This document shows positions 1-7,872 of a stretch of 34,507 nucleotides of DNA, one piece after another (positions within the stretch are counted from its first letter, which is position 1; each line of letters begins with the position of its first letter). The DNA comes from an uncultured Bacilli bacterium (GTDB taxonomy: Bacteria > Bacillota_I > Bacilli_A > RF39 > UBA660). The notes beneath the pieces are model-generated. The model was not told where the DNA came from. It worked only from the letters and a program-made list of their open reading frames with translations, and ran no database searches. The translations under genes were made by a program, and so were the position numbers. Location: contig CANQDV010000007.1 in the NCBI GenBank assembly GCA_947593955.1, positions 1 through 34,507 on the forward strand. The letters run 5' to 3'.

Positions 1-39
1 ATCAAGGGGTTGTGGGTTCGAATCCTGTCAGGCGCGCCA
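1..39 (+). tRNA. 3' part of a tRNA, probably tRNA-Arg (cut by window edge)
   Basis: Only the 3' half is present: the end of the anticodon stem (ATCAA), the variable loop, a T-arm with the GTTCGAATC signature, an acceptor 3' strand CAGGCGC, discriminator G and encoded CCA. The anticodon is outside the window, so the identity is inferred. The combination of ATCAA, GGCGCGCCA and position just before tRNA-Pro resembles tRNA-Arg of Bacillus tRNA clusters as I remember them. Confidence 0.6.
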
Positions 40-45
40 TTTCAC

Positions 46-74
46 TTGACATTTACTTTCAAAATTGATATAAT
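46..74 (+). promoter_or_regulatory. Consensus sigma-A promoter of tRNA-Pro/Gly
   Basis: A perfect TTGACA (46-51) and a perfect TATAAT (69-74) are separated by exactly 17 bp. The -10 box lies 13 bases before the tRNA-Pro 5' end, so transcription would start about 5-7 bases upstream of the mature tRNA. Lying between two tRNA genes, it gives the last two tRNAs their own strong start. Confidence 0.85.
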
Positions 75-87
75 ATCAATACTTGTG

Positions 88-164
88 CGGGACTTAGCTC
101 AGCTTGGTAGAGCATCTGGTTTGGGACCAGAGGGTCACAGGTTCGAATCCTGCAGTCCCGACCA
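88..164 (+). tRNA. tRNA-Pro (anticodon TGG)
   Basis: This is a 77-nt cloverleaf. The acceptor stem CGGGACT pairs with AGTCCCG, followed by discriminator A and encoded CCA. The anticodon stem TCTGG/CCAGA encloses loop TTTGGGA, giving anticodon TGG. The T-arm carries GTTCGAATC. Preceded by a consensus promoter and followed 7 bases later by tRNA-Gly. Confidence 0.95.
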
Positions 165-171
165 TTTATAT

Positions 172-245
172 GCAGGTGTAGTTCAACGGCAGAACTTCAG
201 CCTTCCAAGCTGACTACGTGGGTTCGATTCCCATCACCTGCTCCA
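172..245 (+). tRNA. tRNA-Gly (anticodon TCC)
   Basis: This is a 74-nt cloverleaf. The acceptor stem GCAGGTG pairs with CACCTGC, followed by discriminator T and encoded CCA. The anticodon stem TCAGC/GCTGA encloses loop CTTCCAA, giving anticodon TCC. The T-arm carries GTTCGATTC. It is the last tRNA of the cluster, and a hairpin terminator follows 11 bases downstream. Confidence 0.95.
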
Positions 246-255
246 TAGACTTAAC

Positions 256-323
256 CAGATTGATACCAATGTAAACAAGTTTTCATCACAAATAAGTTTG
301 CAATAGTGTCAATCTGTTTTCTT
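256..323 (+). terminator. tRNA operon terminator within a dispersed hairpin repeat (copy 1)
   Basis: The outer stem CAGATTGATAC (256-266) pairs with GTGTCAATCTG (306-316). After a 4-base internal bulge on each side, an inner stem GTAAAC (271-276) pairs with GTTTGC (296-301). The outer stem runs into TTTTCTT, so it can act as a Rho-independent terminator for the tRNAs. The right arm, starting GTTTGCAATAGT, recurs with the same architecture at 4959-5000, which marks a repeat family rather than a one-off terminator. Confidence 0.7.
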
Positions 324-420
324 ATACAGAATTTAATTTAAAGAGTTTTGAAAATTAAGACGATTAATATTTTCATAACTTTTTTTTAAAATTAATAATA
401 GTGGAGTTTTATTGTTTCAA

Positions 421-734
421 ATGGATAAAGTAGTTGAATCATATGTATTTCAAAAAATAAAAACAAAGTTATTTAAAAAACTGATGGCTTAAATTTAAAA
501 TCTAACATACTATTTATTTGATAAATCGGTAAAATTTTCTTTAAGACTAGATATGGTAGTTAGGAGACCATTAGAAGGCTTATTAACTATTGACTTAAAC
601 ATAAAAAAGAGATTGAATAGGTTTGACGAATATGGTATGTTCCAACTTATATGTATCCAGATGTGCGTTTATTTTTAAAAACGCAAAATAACTATTATAC
701 AAATTTTATATTTTTTGTAGCAAGAATATTTTAG
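421..734 (+). pseudogene. Possible decayed coding sequence in the 246-858 gap
   Basis: The 613 bases between tRNA-Gly and the next gene hold no long ORF. Short open stretches continue from one frame to the next: a 23-residue piece from ATG 421, a piece reading through ATG 553 with a basic, protein-like composition (VVRRPLEGLLTIDLN), and after a frame change at about 637 a piece reading YPDVRLFLKTQ that ends at TAG 732. This is what a frameshifted remnant would look like, but I recognise no family. AT-rich noncoding DNA can give the same impression. A weak hairpin (TGCGTTT/AAACGCA) lies at 664-685. Confidence 0.25.
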
Positions 735-858
735 TAGCAAAGAACTAAAATGTGCAGTTTATCACTTGCCATAACGATAATGTTACTTTTTATTTTTTAT
801 AAATGTTTTCAACATCGAAGATAGCCTATAAAAATATCAAAATAATTAATGGAGGTAA

Positions 859-2361
859 ATGAACTTGTTTTATAATAATAAATCTAAAGAAACTGAAAAA
901 AATTTTTTGAATAGTAATTTTGATGCAAAAATATCAATTGATAGTATCTTGAATTATGTTCCATTAGCTGAAAAATATTCATCAAAACTTTCAAGTGATA
1001 ATCTGTCATTAGCATTAAGTGCATTAAATTTTGTTGCAACAATAATTGATCCAGACTCTATTATTGAAGAATCCACTAAGTATATTGGATTAAAATACAA
1101 ATCTAATTCAAAATTATATTGTCTAATCTGTCATGATCTAGTACTGAAATTTGATAATGGTAAAAAAGTTGATTTGAAGCGAATAGATCAACATCAATTG
1201 CTTGAATTCGTAAAAAAGTATAAACAAAGAGGATTGATATTTGATCTTGATGGAACTGTTTTCGATACTAACTGTATAAGAAAAAAAAGAGAAAAATATG
1301 AAGCAAATTCTATTCCGGAATCAATTTTGAATAAAATTCAACTTATTGAAGGCTTTGAAGATCTTTTTATGAATCCTAAATCGGAACTATACTTAAAAGA
1401 AAACAAAGTATTATTTATAACAAATTCTCCTGAAAAATATGCTAAATATCTATTAAAATTACATAAACTTGATGAATATGAATATGAATCTCATTTTTCT
1501 TGTTATAAAAATAAATCGAAGTTAATTAGTGAATTTGTTAAGAAAAGTGGATTAAAAATAGAAAATTTTATTGCCTTTGGTGATGAAGAAAAAGACGCAC
1601 AGTTATACTCTCAATGTGGAATACCTTTTTATATAGTAAATAAATATTATGGTTATGATATTATTCGTGATTTGATGACAAATATCATAACTCCTGACAA
1701 AAAAGATTTTAGACATGAATTTATGTATGATGTCATAAAAAAGAAATTTGATTTCGACACTAAATATTTTGATGATTTTATTGTTTACTATTGTAGATAC
1801 TACGATAAAAACAAAGATAATTTTGGTAGATGCCCTTCTATGTCTGGAAGAAATTATTTTAAGAAAATAACATGTTCAGAATTCAAGTATAAAAAAGGCG
1901 AATACGTTAAAAGTCATTTAAGTGATTTAATGGAAAAAGACTATAAAAATATTGGAATTTCACTTCCTAAAAATGCTGTATTTGTAAAAATCCCTGGACA
2001 CAATGAGACATCTTACAATCCAAATAGCCCCTGTAGCATATTAATAAAGGAATTGTGTCAAAAGTATGGAAAAGAAAGAGATTATTCGGATTTCTTAATA
2101 AGATCTTCTGTGGTAAGGAATCATGATAGTGGCAGAGATATTAATGATCATGTGAAAACTATTATTCCGATAAAAACAAAAAAAATTACTGGAAAAATAG
2201 TTTATTTATTTGATGATGTTTGTACTACGGGGACACAGATGTCCGTTTGCATTGACAAATTATATAAAGCAGGAGCAGGGCATGTTATTTGCTTTTGCAT
2301 ATGTAGAACATGCCCAGGAGATAATTATAAGTTATATGAAATAGAAGGAGGTTCTAGATAA
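859..2361 (+). CDS. HAD-phosphoribosyltransferase fusion (ShosT-like toxin candidate)
   Basis: This 500-residue protein has three parts. About 120 N-terminal residues are unassigned. A HAD phosphatase domain follows (about 122-270) with motif I FDLDGT (nucleophile D129, acid/base D131), a TNS motif II in LFITNS, and motif IV GDEEKD (241-246). A C-terminal type I phosphoribosyltransferase domain carries the PRPP loop FDDVCTTGT (D452, D453, T456, T457, G458). The next gene is DprA-like and overlaps by one base (TAATG). From family knowledge, a PRTase toxin paired with a DprA-like antitoxin is the ShosTA defence architecture; assignment here is by domain content only. GGAGG lies 3 bases before the ATG but 9 before a TTG at codon 3, so the true start may be 865. 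A PRPP-dependent base-salvage enzyme is the alternative. Confidence 0.8.
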   Translation: MNLFYNNKSKETEKNFLNSNFDAKISIDSILNYVPLAEKYSSKLSSDNLSLALSALNFVATIIDPDSIIEESTKYIGLKYKSNSKLYCLICHDLVLKFDNGKKVDLKRIDQHQLLEFVKKYKQRGLIFDLDGTVFDTNCIRKKREKYEANSIPESILNKIQLIEGFEDLFMNPKSELYLKENKVLFITNSPEKYAKYLLKLHKLDEYEYESHFSCYKNKSKLISEFVKKSGLKIENFIAFGDEEKDAQLYSQCGIPFYIVNKYYGYDIIRDLMTNIITPDKKDFRHEFMYDVIKKKFDFDTKYFDDFIVYYCRYYDKNKDNFGRCPSMSGRNYFKKITCSEFKYKKGEYVKSHLSDLMEKDYKNIGISLPKNAVFVKIPGHNETSYNPNSPCSILIKELCQKYGKERDYSDFLIRSSVVRNHDSGRDINDHVKTIIPIKTKKITGKIVYLFDDVCTTGTQMSVCIDKLYKAGAGHVICFCICRTCPGDNYKLYEIEGGSR

Positions 2362-3275
2362 TGACCGACTTAAATAAACTTATATTATTATTACAAAATG
2401 TAAATGGCATTGGTGATGCATCAATTAGAAAGCTAATAGTAAACGAAAAATTTAAAGAAATTATAGACGTTCAAATTACTTATAGTGCAATTCTTGCATG
2501 GATAAAGAAAAATGAAAGCTATTTTTCTAAAAGAGCTAATATTTCCTCACTAACCATAAATGATTTAAAGATAGCTAATGAAAAGAGAAAAGAAATCGAA
2601 GAATCATCTGCCAAACTGGGAATAAAAATTATTAGCTATTTTGATGAAGATTATCCTAAAAGATTTAAAGATATGGCTTTCTCAAAGGAATGTGATTTTC
2701 CAGTTCTATTTTATTATCTTGGTGACATTAAATTACTTAATTCAGAGAAAATTTGTGCAATTATTGGAACAAGAAAGGTATCACCAAAAGCAAAAGAATA
2801 TGGTATGAGAATTGCAAAAAAAATGGTTGATGACGGATATGTTGTCGTCAGTGGTTTAGCTGAAGGCTGTGATACAATAGGACATAGAGGATGTCTAGAT
2901 GCGGGCGGAAAAACCGTGGCAATTGTAGGTACTCCACTTAATACTATATTTCCAAAGACAAACAAAAATCTTCAAGATGAAATTCTAGAAAAAGGTGGCC
3001 TTGTAATCTCTGAATATCCTATAGGATTTAAATGGGGTGCATTTGCGTTTGTTCAAAGAGATAGGCTTCAAACTTTAGGATCTGATGTTGTTATTGCTCT
3101 TCAGTGTTCTATAGATGGAGGAACAATGTATGCATCTAAAGCTACACGTAAGTATTATAAAAAACTTATGACTATTGAGCCATCACTTATTGATGATGGT
3201 AATGTAACTGGAAATAAGGAATTGATTAATTTTTGGGGAGCTTCTTCAATAAATGAAGAATGGTTTCAAAATTAA
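2361..3275 (+). CDS. DprA/Smf-like nucleotide-binding protein (ShosA-like antitoxin candidate)
   Basis: The N-terminus has a helix-hairpin-helix look (NVNGIGDASIRKL, residues 14-26). It is followed by the DprA/Smf Rossmann domain: GTRKVSP at 136-142, SGLAEGCDTIGHRG, AIVGTPLNTIFPKTN, a conserved SEYPIG and a terminal DVVIAL strand. At 304 residues it lacks the C-terminal winged helix of many housekeeping DprA proteins. DprA of competence loads RecA on single-stranded DNA. Here the translationally coupled PRTase partner (start in TAATG, AAGGAGG 9 bases upstream inside the previous ORF) argues for a defence or toxin-antitoxin role. No competence genes are nearby. The family call is firm; the antitoxin role is inferred. 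Confidence 0.85.
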   Translation: MTDLNKLILLLQNVNGIGDASIRKLIVNEKFKEIIDVQITYSAILAWIKKNESYFSKRANISSLTINDLKIANEKRKEIEESSAKLGIKIISYFDEDYPKRFKDMAFSKECDFPVLFYYLGDIKLLNSEKICAIIGTRKVSPKAKEYGMRIAKKMVDDGYVVVSGLAEGCDTIGHRGCLDAGGKTVAIVGTPLNTIFPKTNKNLQDEILEKGGLVISEYPIGFKWGAFAFVQRDRLQTLGSDVVIALQCSIDGGTMYASKATRKYYKKLMTIEPSLIDDGNVTGNKELINFWGASSINEEWFQN

Positions 3276-3924
3276 AATATAATGTTATTTCATAATAAAA
3301 AACATTTCGAGATAATTTAATTGGCCATAATATTTGCTATAATAGATGTATATGTTTCGTAGACGATATCTATCATTTGTTGGTAAATTTAGTGTTAACA
3401 TTAGTCAAAAGAAAATGAAATATTTTGTAAAATTTAAAAGATAACTTCTTTGAATATATCATAAGATAATCAGAGTTAACGAAGAAAAAGTAATGTTTTG
3501 GTTGAATGATAGATCAAAATTTGTTATAATATTCATAGAGAATCTCCTTTGTTTTAGATTTGGTAAATATATTATAAGGGGTTCTCTTTTTCTTTTCTAT
3601 TGATATGATAAAAAAGCAAACAAAAGTAGGAAAATATTAAAAAAATGAGAGATTTGTTATAAAACATCTCACCAGTTAAAAATTGACTCTATCAAACATA
3701 TGTTAAATACTTGAATATAAAAATAATTTGTGATATATTAATTTTGCAGTTAAAGAAACTGACAACTTTCAAAAGAAAGTTTGACTAACTAATCTTCTGT
3801 AATGCTATTATGAGGATTGCCCTTTGAGGTTTATAGCAATAGGTCACTCTATGGTTGGTCACATGATTTCTAAGACTGACTAATTATAGGAGGAAAAAAG
3901 CATCTTTTTCGTATAAAATAAAAG
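3276..3924. other. Gene-free gap with insertion-sequence debris
   Basis: 649 bases without a supported full gene. They hold a truncated minus-strand gene start (3459-3536), an imperfect inverted repeat AGAGAATCTCCTT (3537-3549) against AAGGGGTTCTCT (around 3576-3587), and a small perfect hairpin AACTTTC-AAAA-GAAAGTT (3764-3781). The last part repeats the word GGTCAC (3842 and about 3857), and its complement GAGTGACC recurs at 4919-4926 beyond the HNH gene. Confidence 0.5.
3459..3536 (-). pseudogene. Truncated gene start, possibly transposase
   Basis: Reading the minus strand, CTCCTTT at 3544-3550 is an AAAGGAG ribosome site, followed 7 bases later by ATG (complement 3534-3536). A 25-residue reading frame begins MNIITNFDLSFNQNITF and ends at TGA. 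A possible -10 box TATAAT (complement of 3571-3576) lies upstream. A good ribosome site before a peptide this short suggests the 5' end of a gene whose remainder was lost. The N-terminus reminds me of IS1380-type transposases, but it is too short to assign. Confidence 0.35.
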
Positions 3925-4875
3925 ATGAATAAAAAAAATATGGACTTGAATAAAGAGACTGCTATGCGTCTTTGGAATAAGTTCTTTGGTAAAGAAACTA
4001 AAGTAAAAGATTTTGCAGGACGTACAATTGCCAAAGGAGCTTATAATGATCGTAATAGTGATTTTGGGTGGAATGTAGACCACATTCTTCCACAATGTAA
4101 AGGCGGCAAAACTGCTGATCATAATTTAGTTTGTTGCCATATTCTTACAAATGATGAAAAAGCAAATAAGTTTCCAGCATTTAAGGCGAATGGTATCAAT
4201 TTTGAAATTATAAAAGTTGAAAATCATTACGAAATTAAGCAATTGACTAAGAAAACTCAAAAGGAAAAGAAAACACCAGAATATGATGATGCTGTGAATT
4301 TTATGGATTCTGCTTCAGGTGTTAGATTTTTTAAATTATTAAAAGGAATTCAAAACAAACATAGATTTGTAGGTTCTGTTCTTATAAGGCTTAAAAATAT
4401 ATCAAATACTGCTGTCATTGATTTTATAGAAAAGTTTTTTGATGAGGAAAATATCTCATATTCAATGTCAAACAATTATTGGAGTTGCGAAACTAAAATA
4501 GTTGCTAAAAACTATAATATGCCTCTAAAAGAAGATCTTTCTAAATTGTTAGATAAATGTATTCTTTTGAATACTTATTTGAAATATTATTTCATACCAA
4601 TGAAGTATATAATTCAATATGATATTTGCTATCAAATTAATTATTTTGAAGATAAACAAGATATGTATTTAAAAGCGCAAAGAATTAACTTTGATAATTT
4701 TCATGGAAGCATTGATGATGCTTTATTTATCAACAAACTTGTATATATTAATACAGAGGCACATGATAGAGAACCTAATTTAGATTATAATTATAGTTAT
4801 CATGAGTATTGCAAATACGATTATACATTTACTAAATTAGCTAAAAATTTAACAAAGGAGGTAAACGAAAACTAG
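3925..4875 (+). CDS. HNH endonuclease family protein
   Basis: This 316-residue protein has an N-terminal HNH nuclease domain (about 10-95): WNVDHILPQ with D52/H53, N67 in ADHNLVCCH, and a terminal LTNDEKANK where the third position is Asn (N76 or N81) instead of His. The C-terminal 200 residues are unassigned. It stands alone between IS debris and a terminator. Start: the frame is closed by TAA at 3919, so the ATG at 3925 or 3940 must be used. Neither has a well-placed ribosome site; the nearest, TAGGAGGA (3888-3895), is about 30 bases upstream. Between them is a hairpin CATCTTTT (3901-3908)/AAAAGATG (3920-3927) that contains the first ATG. The role could be restriction, homing or phage defence. 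Confidence 0.8.
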   Translation: MNKKNMDLNKETAMRLWNKFFGKETKVKDFAGRTIAKGAYNDRNSDFGWNVDHILPQCKGGKTADHNLVCCHILTNDEKANKFPAFKANGINFEIIKVENHYEIKQLTKKTQKEKKTPEYDDAVNFMDSASGVRFFKLLKGIQNKHRFVGSVLIRLKNISNTAVIDFIEKFFDEENISYSMSNNYWSCETKIVAKNYNMPLKEDLSKLLDKCILLNTYLKYYFIPMKYIIQYDICYQINYFEDKQDMYLKAQRINFDNFHGSIDDALFINKLVYINTEAHDREPNLDYNYSYHEYCKYDYTFTKLAKNLTKEVNEN

Positions 4876-4913
4876 CAATGCATAAATCCTCCTTAAATTA
4901 GAAAAAAGATTTT

Positions 4914-4940
4914 GGTGATGAGTGACCATCACCTTTATTT
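4914..4940 (+). terminator. Terminator after the HNH gene
   Basis: GGTGATG (4914-4920) pairs perfectly with CATCACC (4927-4933) around a 6-base loop and is followed by TTTATTT. Just upstream, AAGGAGG (4855-4861) in the end of the HNH ORF can pair with CCTCCTT (4888-4894). Confidence 0.6.
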
Positions 4941-4958
4941 ATGACGCTATGATTAATA

Positions 4959-5000
4959 AAATTGATATTAAAGCAAAAATGTTTGCAATAGTATCAGTTT
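4959..5000. repeat. Dispersed hairpin repeat (copy 2)
   Basis: AAATTGATAT (4959-4968) pairs with GTATCAGTTT (4991-5000), and inside it GCAAA (4973-4977) pairs with TTTGC (4982-4986). The right arm GTTTGCAATAGT is identical to copy 1 at 296-307, and the similarity continues through the T-rich tail (TTATA then C/T then AG). Stem differences between copies are compensated (GTAAAC/GTTTGC versus GCAAA/TTTGC). It lies between the HNH terminator and the ABC operon and could attenuate that operon. Confidence 0.6.
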
Positions 5001-5059
5001 ATTTTTTATATAGTGTAATTACATAATAATATTTTAAAAAAATCAAAAGGAGAAATAAA

Positions 5060-6121
5060 ATGAAAAAATTATTTTTTTTAATAATGATTATTACAACCAT
5101 TATGCTAGTTGGCTGTAACATTAAAGAAGATCATACAAATGAAGTTTTAATTACAGATATGAGTGGCACTAAAGTTTGGGTTCCTAAAAATCCTAAAACT
5201 GTAGCAGCAGTATCTCCTTCAACTGGTGATTTAATGATTGCATTTGGGCTAGGGGATAAATTGGATGGAACTTATTATAGTGTTATGAATAATCCTTGGG
5301 CTGAAGAAATTTACCCAGAATCCAAAAATCTTTTTGGATATGATTATGATAATAGTGTTGAAACGTTTATTGAACGAGGTGCTGATTTAATTTTTATTCC
5401 TGAACCAGAAACAGCTAAAAATTTAAGAAATCATGGTCTAAATGCTTTATGTGTTAGGCAGTTTGCTGAAGTCGGCTACGGAGATTATGTTTTTTATTTT
5501 TCTGAAATTGTTAGACAAATTTGGGGGAGTGATGAAAAAATAAATAATAAAATTAATGAATGGCAAAAAGATTTTAATAATGCTATAAATGCTATTACTT
5601 CCAAAATTGATTATACACAACCAAAAAGAACGCTTTATTATGTATGTGGTGATAAAGATAGAGGCTTAGGATATACTGATTTAGGCAAATCACTTTTAGA
5701 ATATGTTTATGATCAATTAAATATTGATTTTATTTGTAATAGATTTGAAACTAATAGACCATCTGCAGAAGCAGTATTAGAAATTAATCCAGACATAGTT
5801 GCTATTGGCGGAATATATCAGCAATACTTACTACAGCAAATAAAAGTTCAGGAACCATGGAATCAATTAAAAGGTGTTAAAGATGGAAATTTATTTAATA
5901 TCCCTGTTGGTTTTGTAAGCTTTGAACAAACTTCAGTTGAAAGTTATGTATTTATCTATGATATGGCCAATAAATTATATCCAAATTTATTTGAATTTGA
6001 TATTGTTACATTAACTAAAGAATGCATAAAAAAATATTTTAATTATGAATTGAGTGATGAATATGTTAAATATATGCTTCAAGGACTAGATAAAAATGGC
6101 AAACCGCTTATTTGGAAATAA
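5060..6121 (+). CDS. ABC importer substrate-binding lipoprotein (Fe-siderophore/cobalamin type)
   Basis: This 353-residue protein opens with a lipoprotein signal peptide, MKKLF then a hydrophobic stretch and the lipobox LVGC, lipidated on C19. It would be anchored outside the membrane. The body fits the periplasmic-binding family of metal chelates and vitamin B12 (PF01497): an early VAAVSPSTGDLMIAFGLGD segment, FIERGADLIFIPEPE, a long linking helix, and NPDIVAIGG in the second lobe. The gene has AAGGAG upstream and overlaps the permease gene by 26 bases. The ligand cannot be told from sequence; I see no cobalamin riboswitch in the short upstream gap. Confidence 0.88.
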   Translation: MKKLFFLIMIITTIMLVGCNIKEDHTNEVLITDMSGTKVWVPKNPKTVAAVSPSTGDLMIAFGLGDKLDGTYYSVMNNPWAEEIYPESKNLFGYDYDNSVETFIERGADLIFIPEPETAKNLRNHGLNALCVRQFAEVGYGDYVFYFSEIVRQIWGSDEKINNKINEWQKDFNNAINAITSKIDYTQPKRTLYYVCGDKDRGLGYTDLGKSLLEYVYDQLNIDFICNRFETNRPSAEAVLEINPDIVAIGGIYQQYLLQQIKVQEPWNQLKGVKDGNLFNIPVGFVSFEQTSVESYVFIYDMANKLYPNLFEFDIVTLTKECIKKYFNYELSDEYVKYMLQGLDKNGKPLIWK

Positions 6122-7121
6122 ATTAAAATATTTAATAATTTTTTGCATTAGTATTTTACTTTTGTTTATAATAACTTATATTGCTTTAGCAGTAGGAAAA
6201 TATACTATTAGTTTTAATAATTTTTTTAAAGCATTATTTTCAAATAATTCTGAATATATAACAGAAAGAAGTGTGATTATAAATTTGAGACTGCCTAGAA
6301 CACTAATGGCTATATTGGTAGGCGCTTCTTTGTCTGTTTCTGGATTAGTTTATCAAGAAATTTTTCAAAACAAATTGGTTTCACCTGATTTTCTTGGGGT
6401 ATCAAGTGGTGCTAGTTTTGGGGCTACATTAGCAATTTTAATTGGATTATCAGGATTTATTATTTGCTTATTTTCATTTATTTTAGGAATGATAACTATG
6501 ATATGTACTTTAGTGATAGCCAGAGCGTTCAAAAATAAATCGTCAATTGTTTTAATATTAGCAGGAATAATTATAAGTGGTTTTCTTGAAGCTTGTATCA
6601 GTTTTGTAAAATTTATGGCGGATACTGATAGCAAACTTGGAGAAATAACTTTTTGGTTAATGGGTTCTTTTTCCAAAGTAGTAATTAATGATGTTTATAT
6701 TGTATTACCAATTGTCATAATTTGTTTAGTAATTTTATTTACTATTAGATGGAGAATTAATATTGTTGCATTAGGTAAAGAACAAGCAGAAACTAAAGGA
6801 TTAAATTATAAGGCTTATAAGTTAGGATTTATTTTAATTGTAACCATTTTAACTTCTGTTTCGGTTGCTTTTTCTGGGGTTATAGGTTGGATTGGTCTAG
6901 TAGTACCTCATATTGCGAGAATACTAGTAGGACGTAATACCAATAAGACATTGCCATTAACAATTTTTATTGGCGCAAATTTTATGGTTTTATGTGATAT
7001 TATATCGCGCTCCTTTACTTTTTCTGAAATACCTTTATCGGCAGTATCAGGCTTTATTGGAACACCATTATTTATAGGCATTTTAATATTTAAAAAGAGG
7101 CACTCATATGTCGAAAATTAA
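6096..7121 (+). CDS. FecCD/BtuC-type ABC transporter permease
   Basis: This 341-residue integral membrane protein has many hydrophobic segments and the hallmarks of the FecCD family (PF01032): LRLPRTLMAILVGASLSVSG, LVSPDFLGVSSGASFGA, and GWIGLVVPHIARILVG near the C-terminus, which contacts the ATPase. Length is normal for the family. It forms the channel for the ligand delivered by the upstream lipoprotein. Its start lies inside the end of the lipoprotein gene and its end overlaps the ATPase gene by 14 bases, so the three are probably translationally coupled. Confidence 0.92.
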   Translation: MANRLFGNKLKYLIIFCISILLLFIITYIALAVGKYTISFNNFFKALFSNNSEYITERSVIINLRLPRTLMAILVGASLSVSGLVYQEIFQNKLVSPDFLGVSSGASFGATLAILIGLSGFIICLFSFILGMITMICTLVIARAFKNKSSIVLILAGIIISGFLEACISFVKFMADTDSKLGEITFWLMGSFSKVVINDVYIVLPIVIICLVILFTIRWRINIVALGKEQAETKGLNYKAYKLGFILIVTILTSVSVAFSGVIGWIGLVVPHIARILVGRNTNKTLPLTIFIGANFMVLCDIISRSFTFSEIPLSAVSGFIGTPLFIGILIFKKRHSYVEN

Positions 7122-7872
7122 AATTGATAATCTTTCCTTTTCATATGATGAAGAAAAAACACTTGAGAACTTATCATTAATAATTAATGAGCCCTCAATT
7201 AATGTATTTTTAGGTTTAAATGGCTGTGGGAAAACAACTTTACTAAAAATATTGTCAGGATTAATTATTCCAAAAGATAATTCGGTATTTATTTTTGATA
7301 AATCAATAAAAGAGATTTCAAAAAAGGAAATAGTTAAATATATTGCTTTTGTGCCTCAACTGACATCTGCTGACAATGATTTCATTGTGGAAGATTATTT
7401 GTTGTTTAGTTTTGTATCAAAATTAAAATTTTATGAAGCACCAAATTCCGATCAAATAAATAAAATGCACATTGCGGCAAATAAATTTGAAATAGATGGT
7501 TTATTAAAAAAGAAAATGAATGAGATTAGTGGAGGAGAATTACAAAAAATTTTAATTTGCGCAGCCTATATTCAAGATACGCCTATTATAATATTAGATG
7601 AACCTTTATCTGCTTTAGATTTAAAAAATCAAGGATTGGTTATAAATATTATACGTGATTTATATAATGAAGGTAAAATTATTATACTTTCAACTCACAA
7701 TCCTAATATAGCACTTTATTTAAATGCCAATGTTTTTTTGCTGATAGATGGTAAAATTTCATCATTTGGAAAGGCAAAAGATATTATAAAAAAAGATATA
7801 TTAACTGCGATTTATGGTTCGCAAATAGTTTATTCGAAAGAACATGACTATGATGAAATATCAATTAAATAA
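7108..7872 (+). CDS. ABC transporter ATPase (Fe-chelate/cobalamin type)
   Basis: This 254-residue ATPase has Walker A GLNGCGKTT (36-44), Q-loop FVPQ, signature ISGGELQK (around S141-E144), Walker B IIILDEP with D164/E165, and switch His in STHNP. It energises the upstream permease. AGAGG lies about 10 bases before the ATG. It overlaps the permease gene before it and the HAD gene after it (29 bases), so the HAD protein belongs to the same operon. Confidence 0.93.
   Translation: MSKIKIDNLSFSYDEEKTLENLSLIINEPSINVFLGLNGCGKTTLLKILSGLIIPKDNSVFIFDKSIKEISKKEIVKYIAFVPQLTSADNDFIVEDYLLFSFVSKLKFYEAPNSDQINKMHIAANKFEIDGLLKKKMNEISGGELQKILICAAYIQDTPIIILDEPLSALDLKNQGLVINIIRDLYNEGKIIILSTHNPNIALYLNANVFLLIDGKISSFGKAKDIIKKDILTAIYGSQIVYSKEHDYDEISIK

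Noticed and set aside
10..213. 67-codon frame across the tRNA genes
   Set aside because: It reads through tRNA-Pro and into tRNA-Gly; the structured RNAs explain the sequence.
3925..4875. IscB/TnpB-like RNA-guided nuclease
   Set aside because: There is an HNH domain but no RuvC pieces or bridge helix, and the HNH lies at the N-terminus rather than inside a split RuvC.
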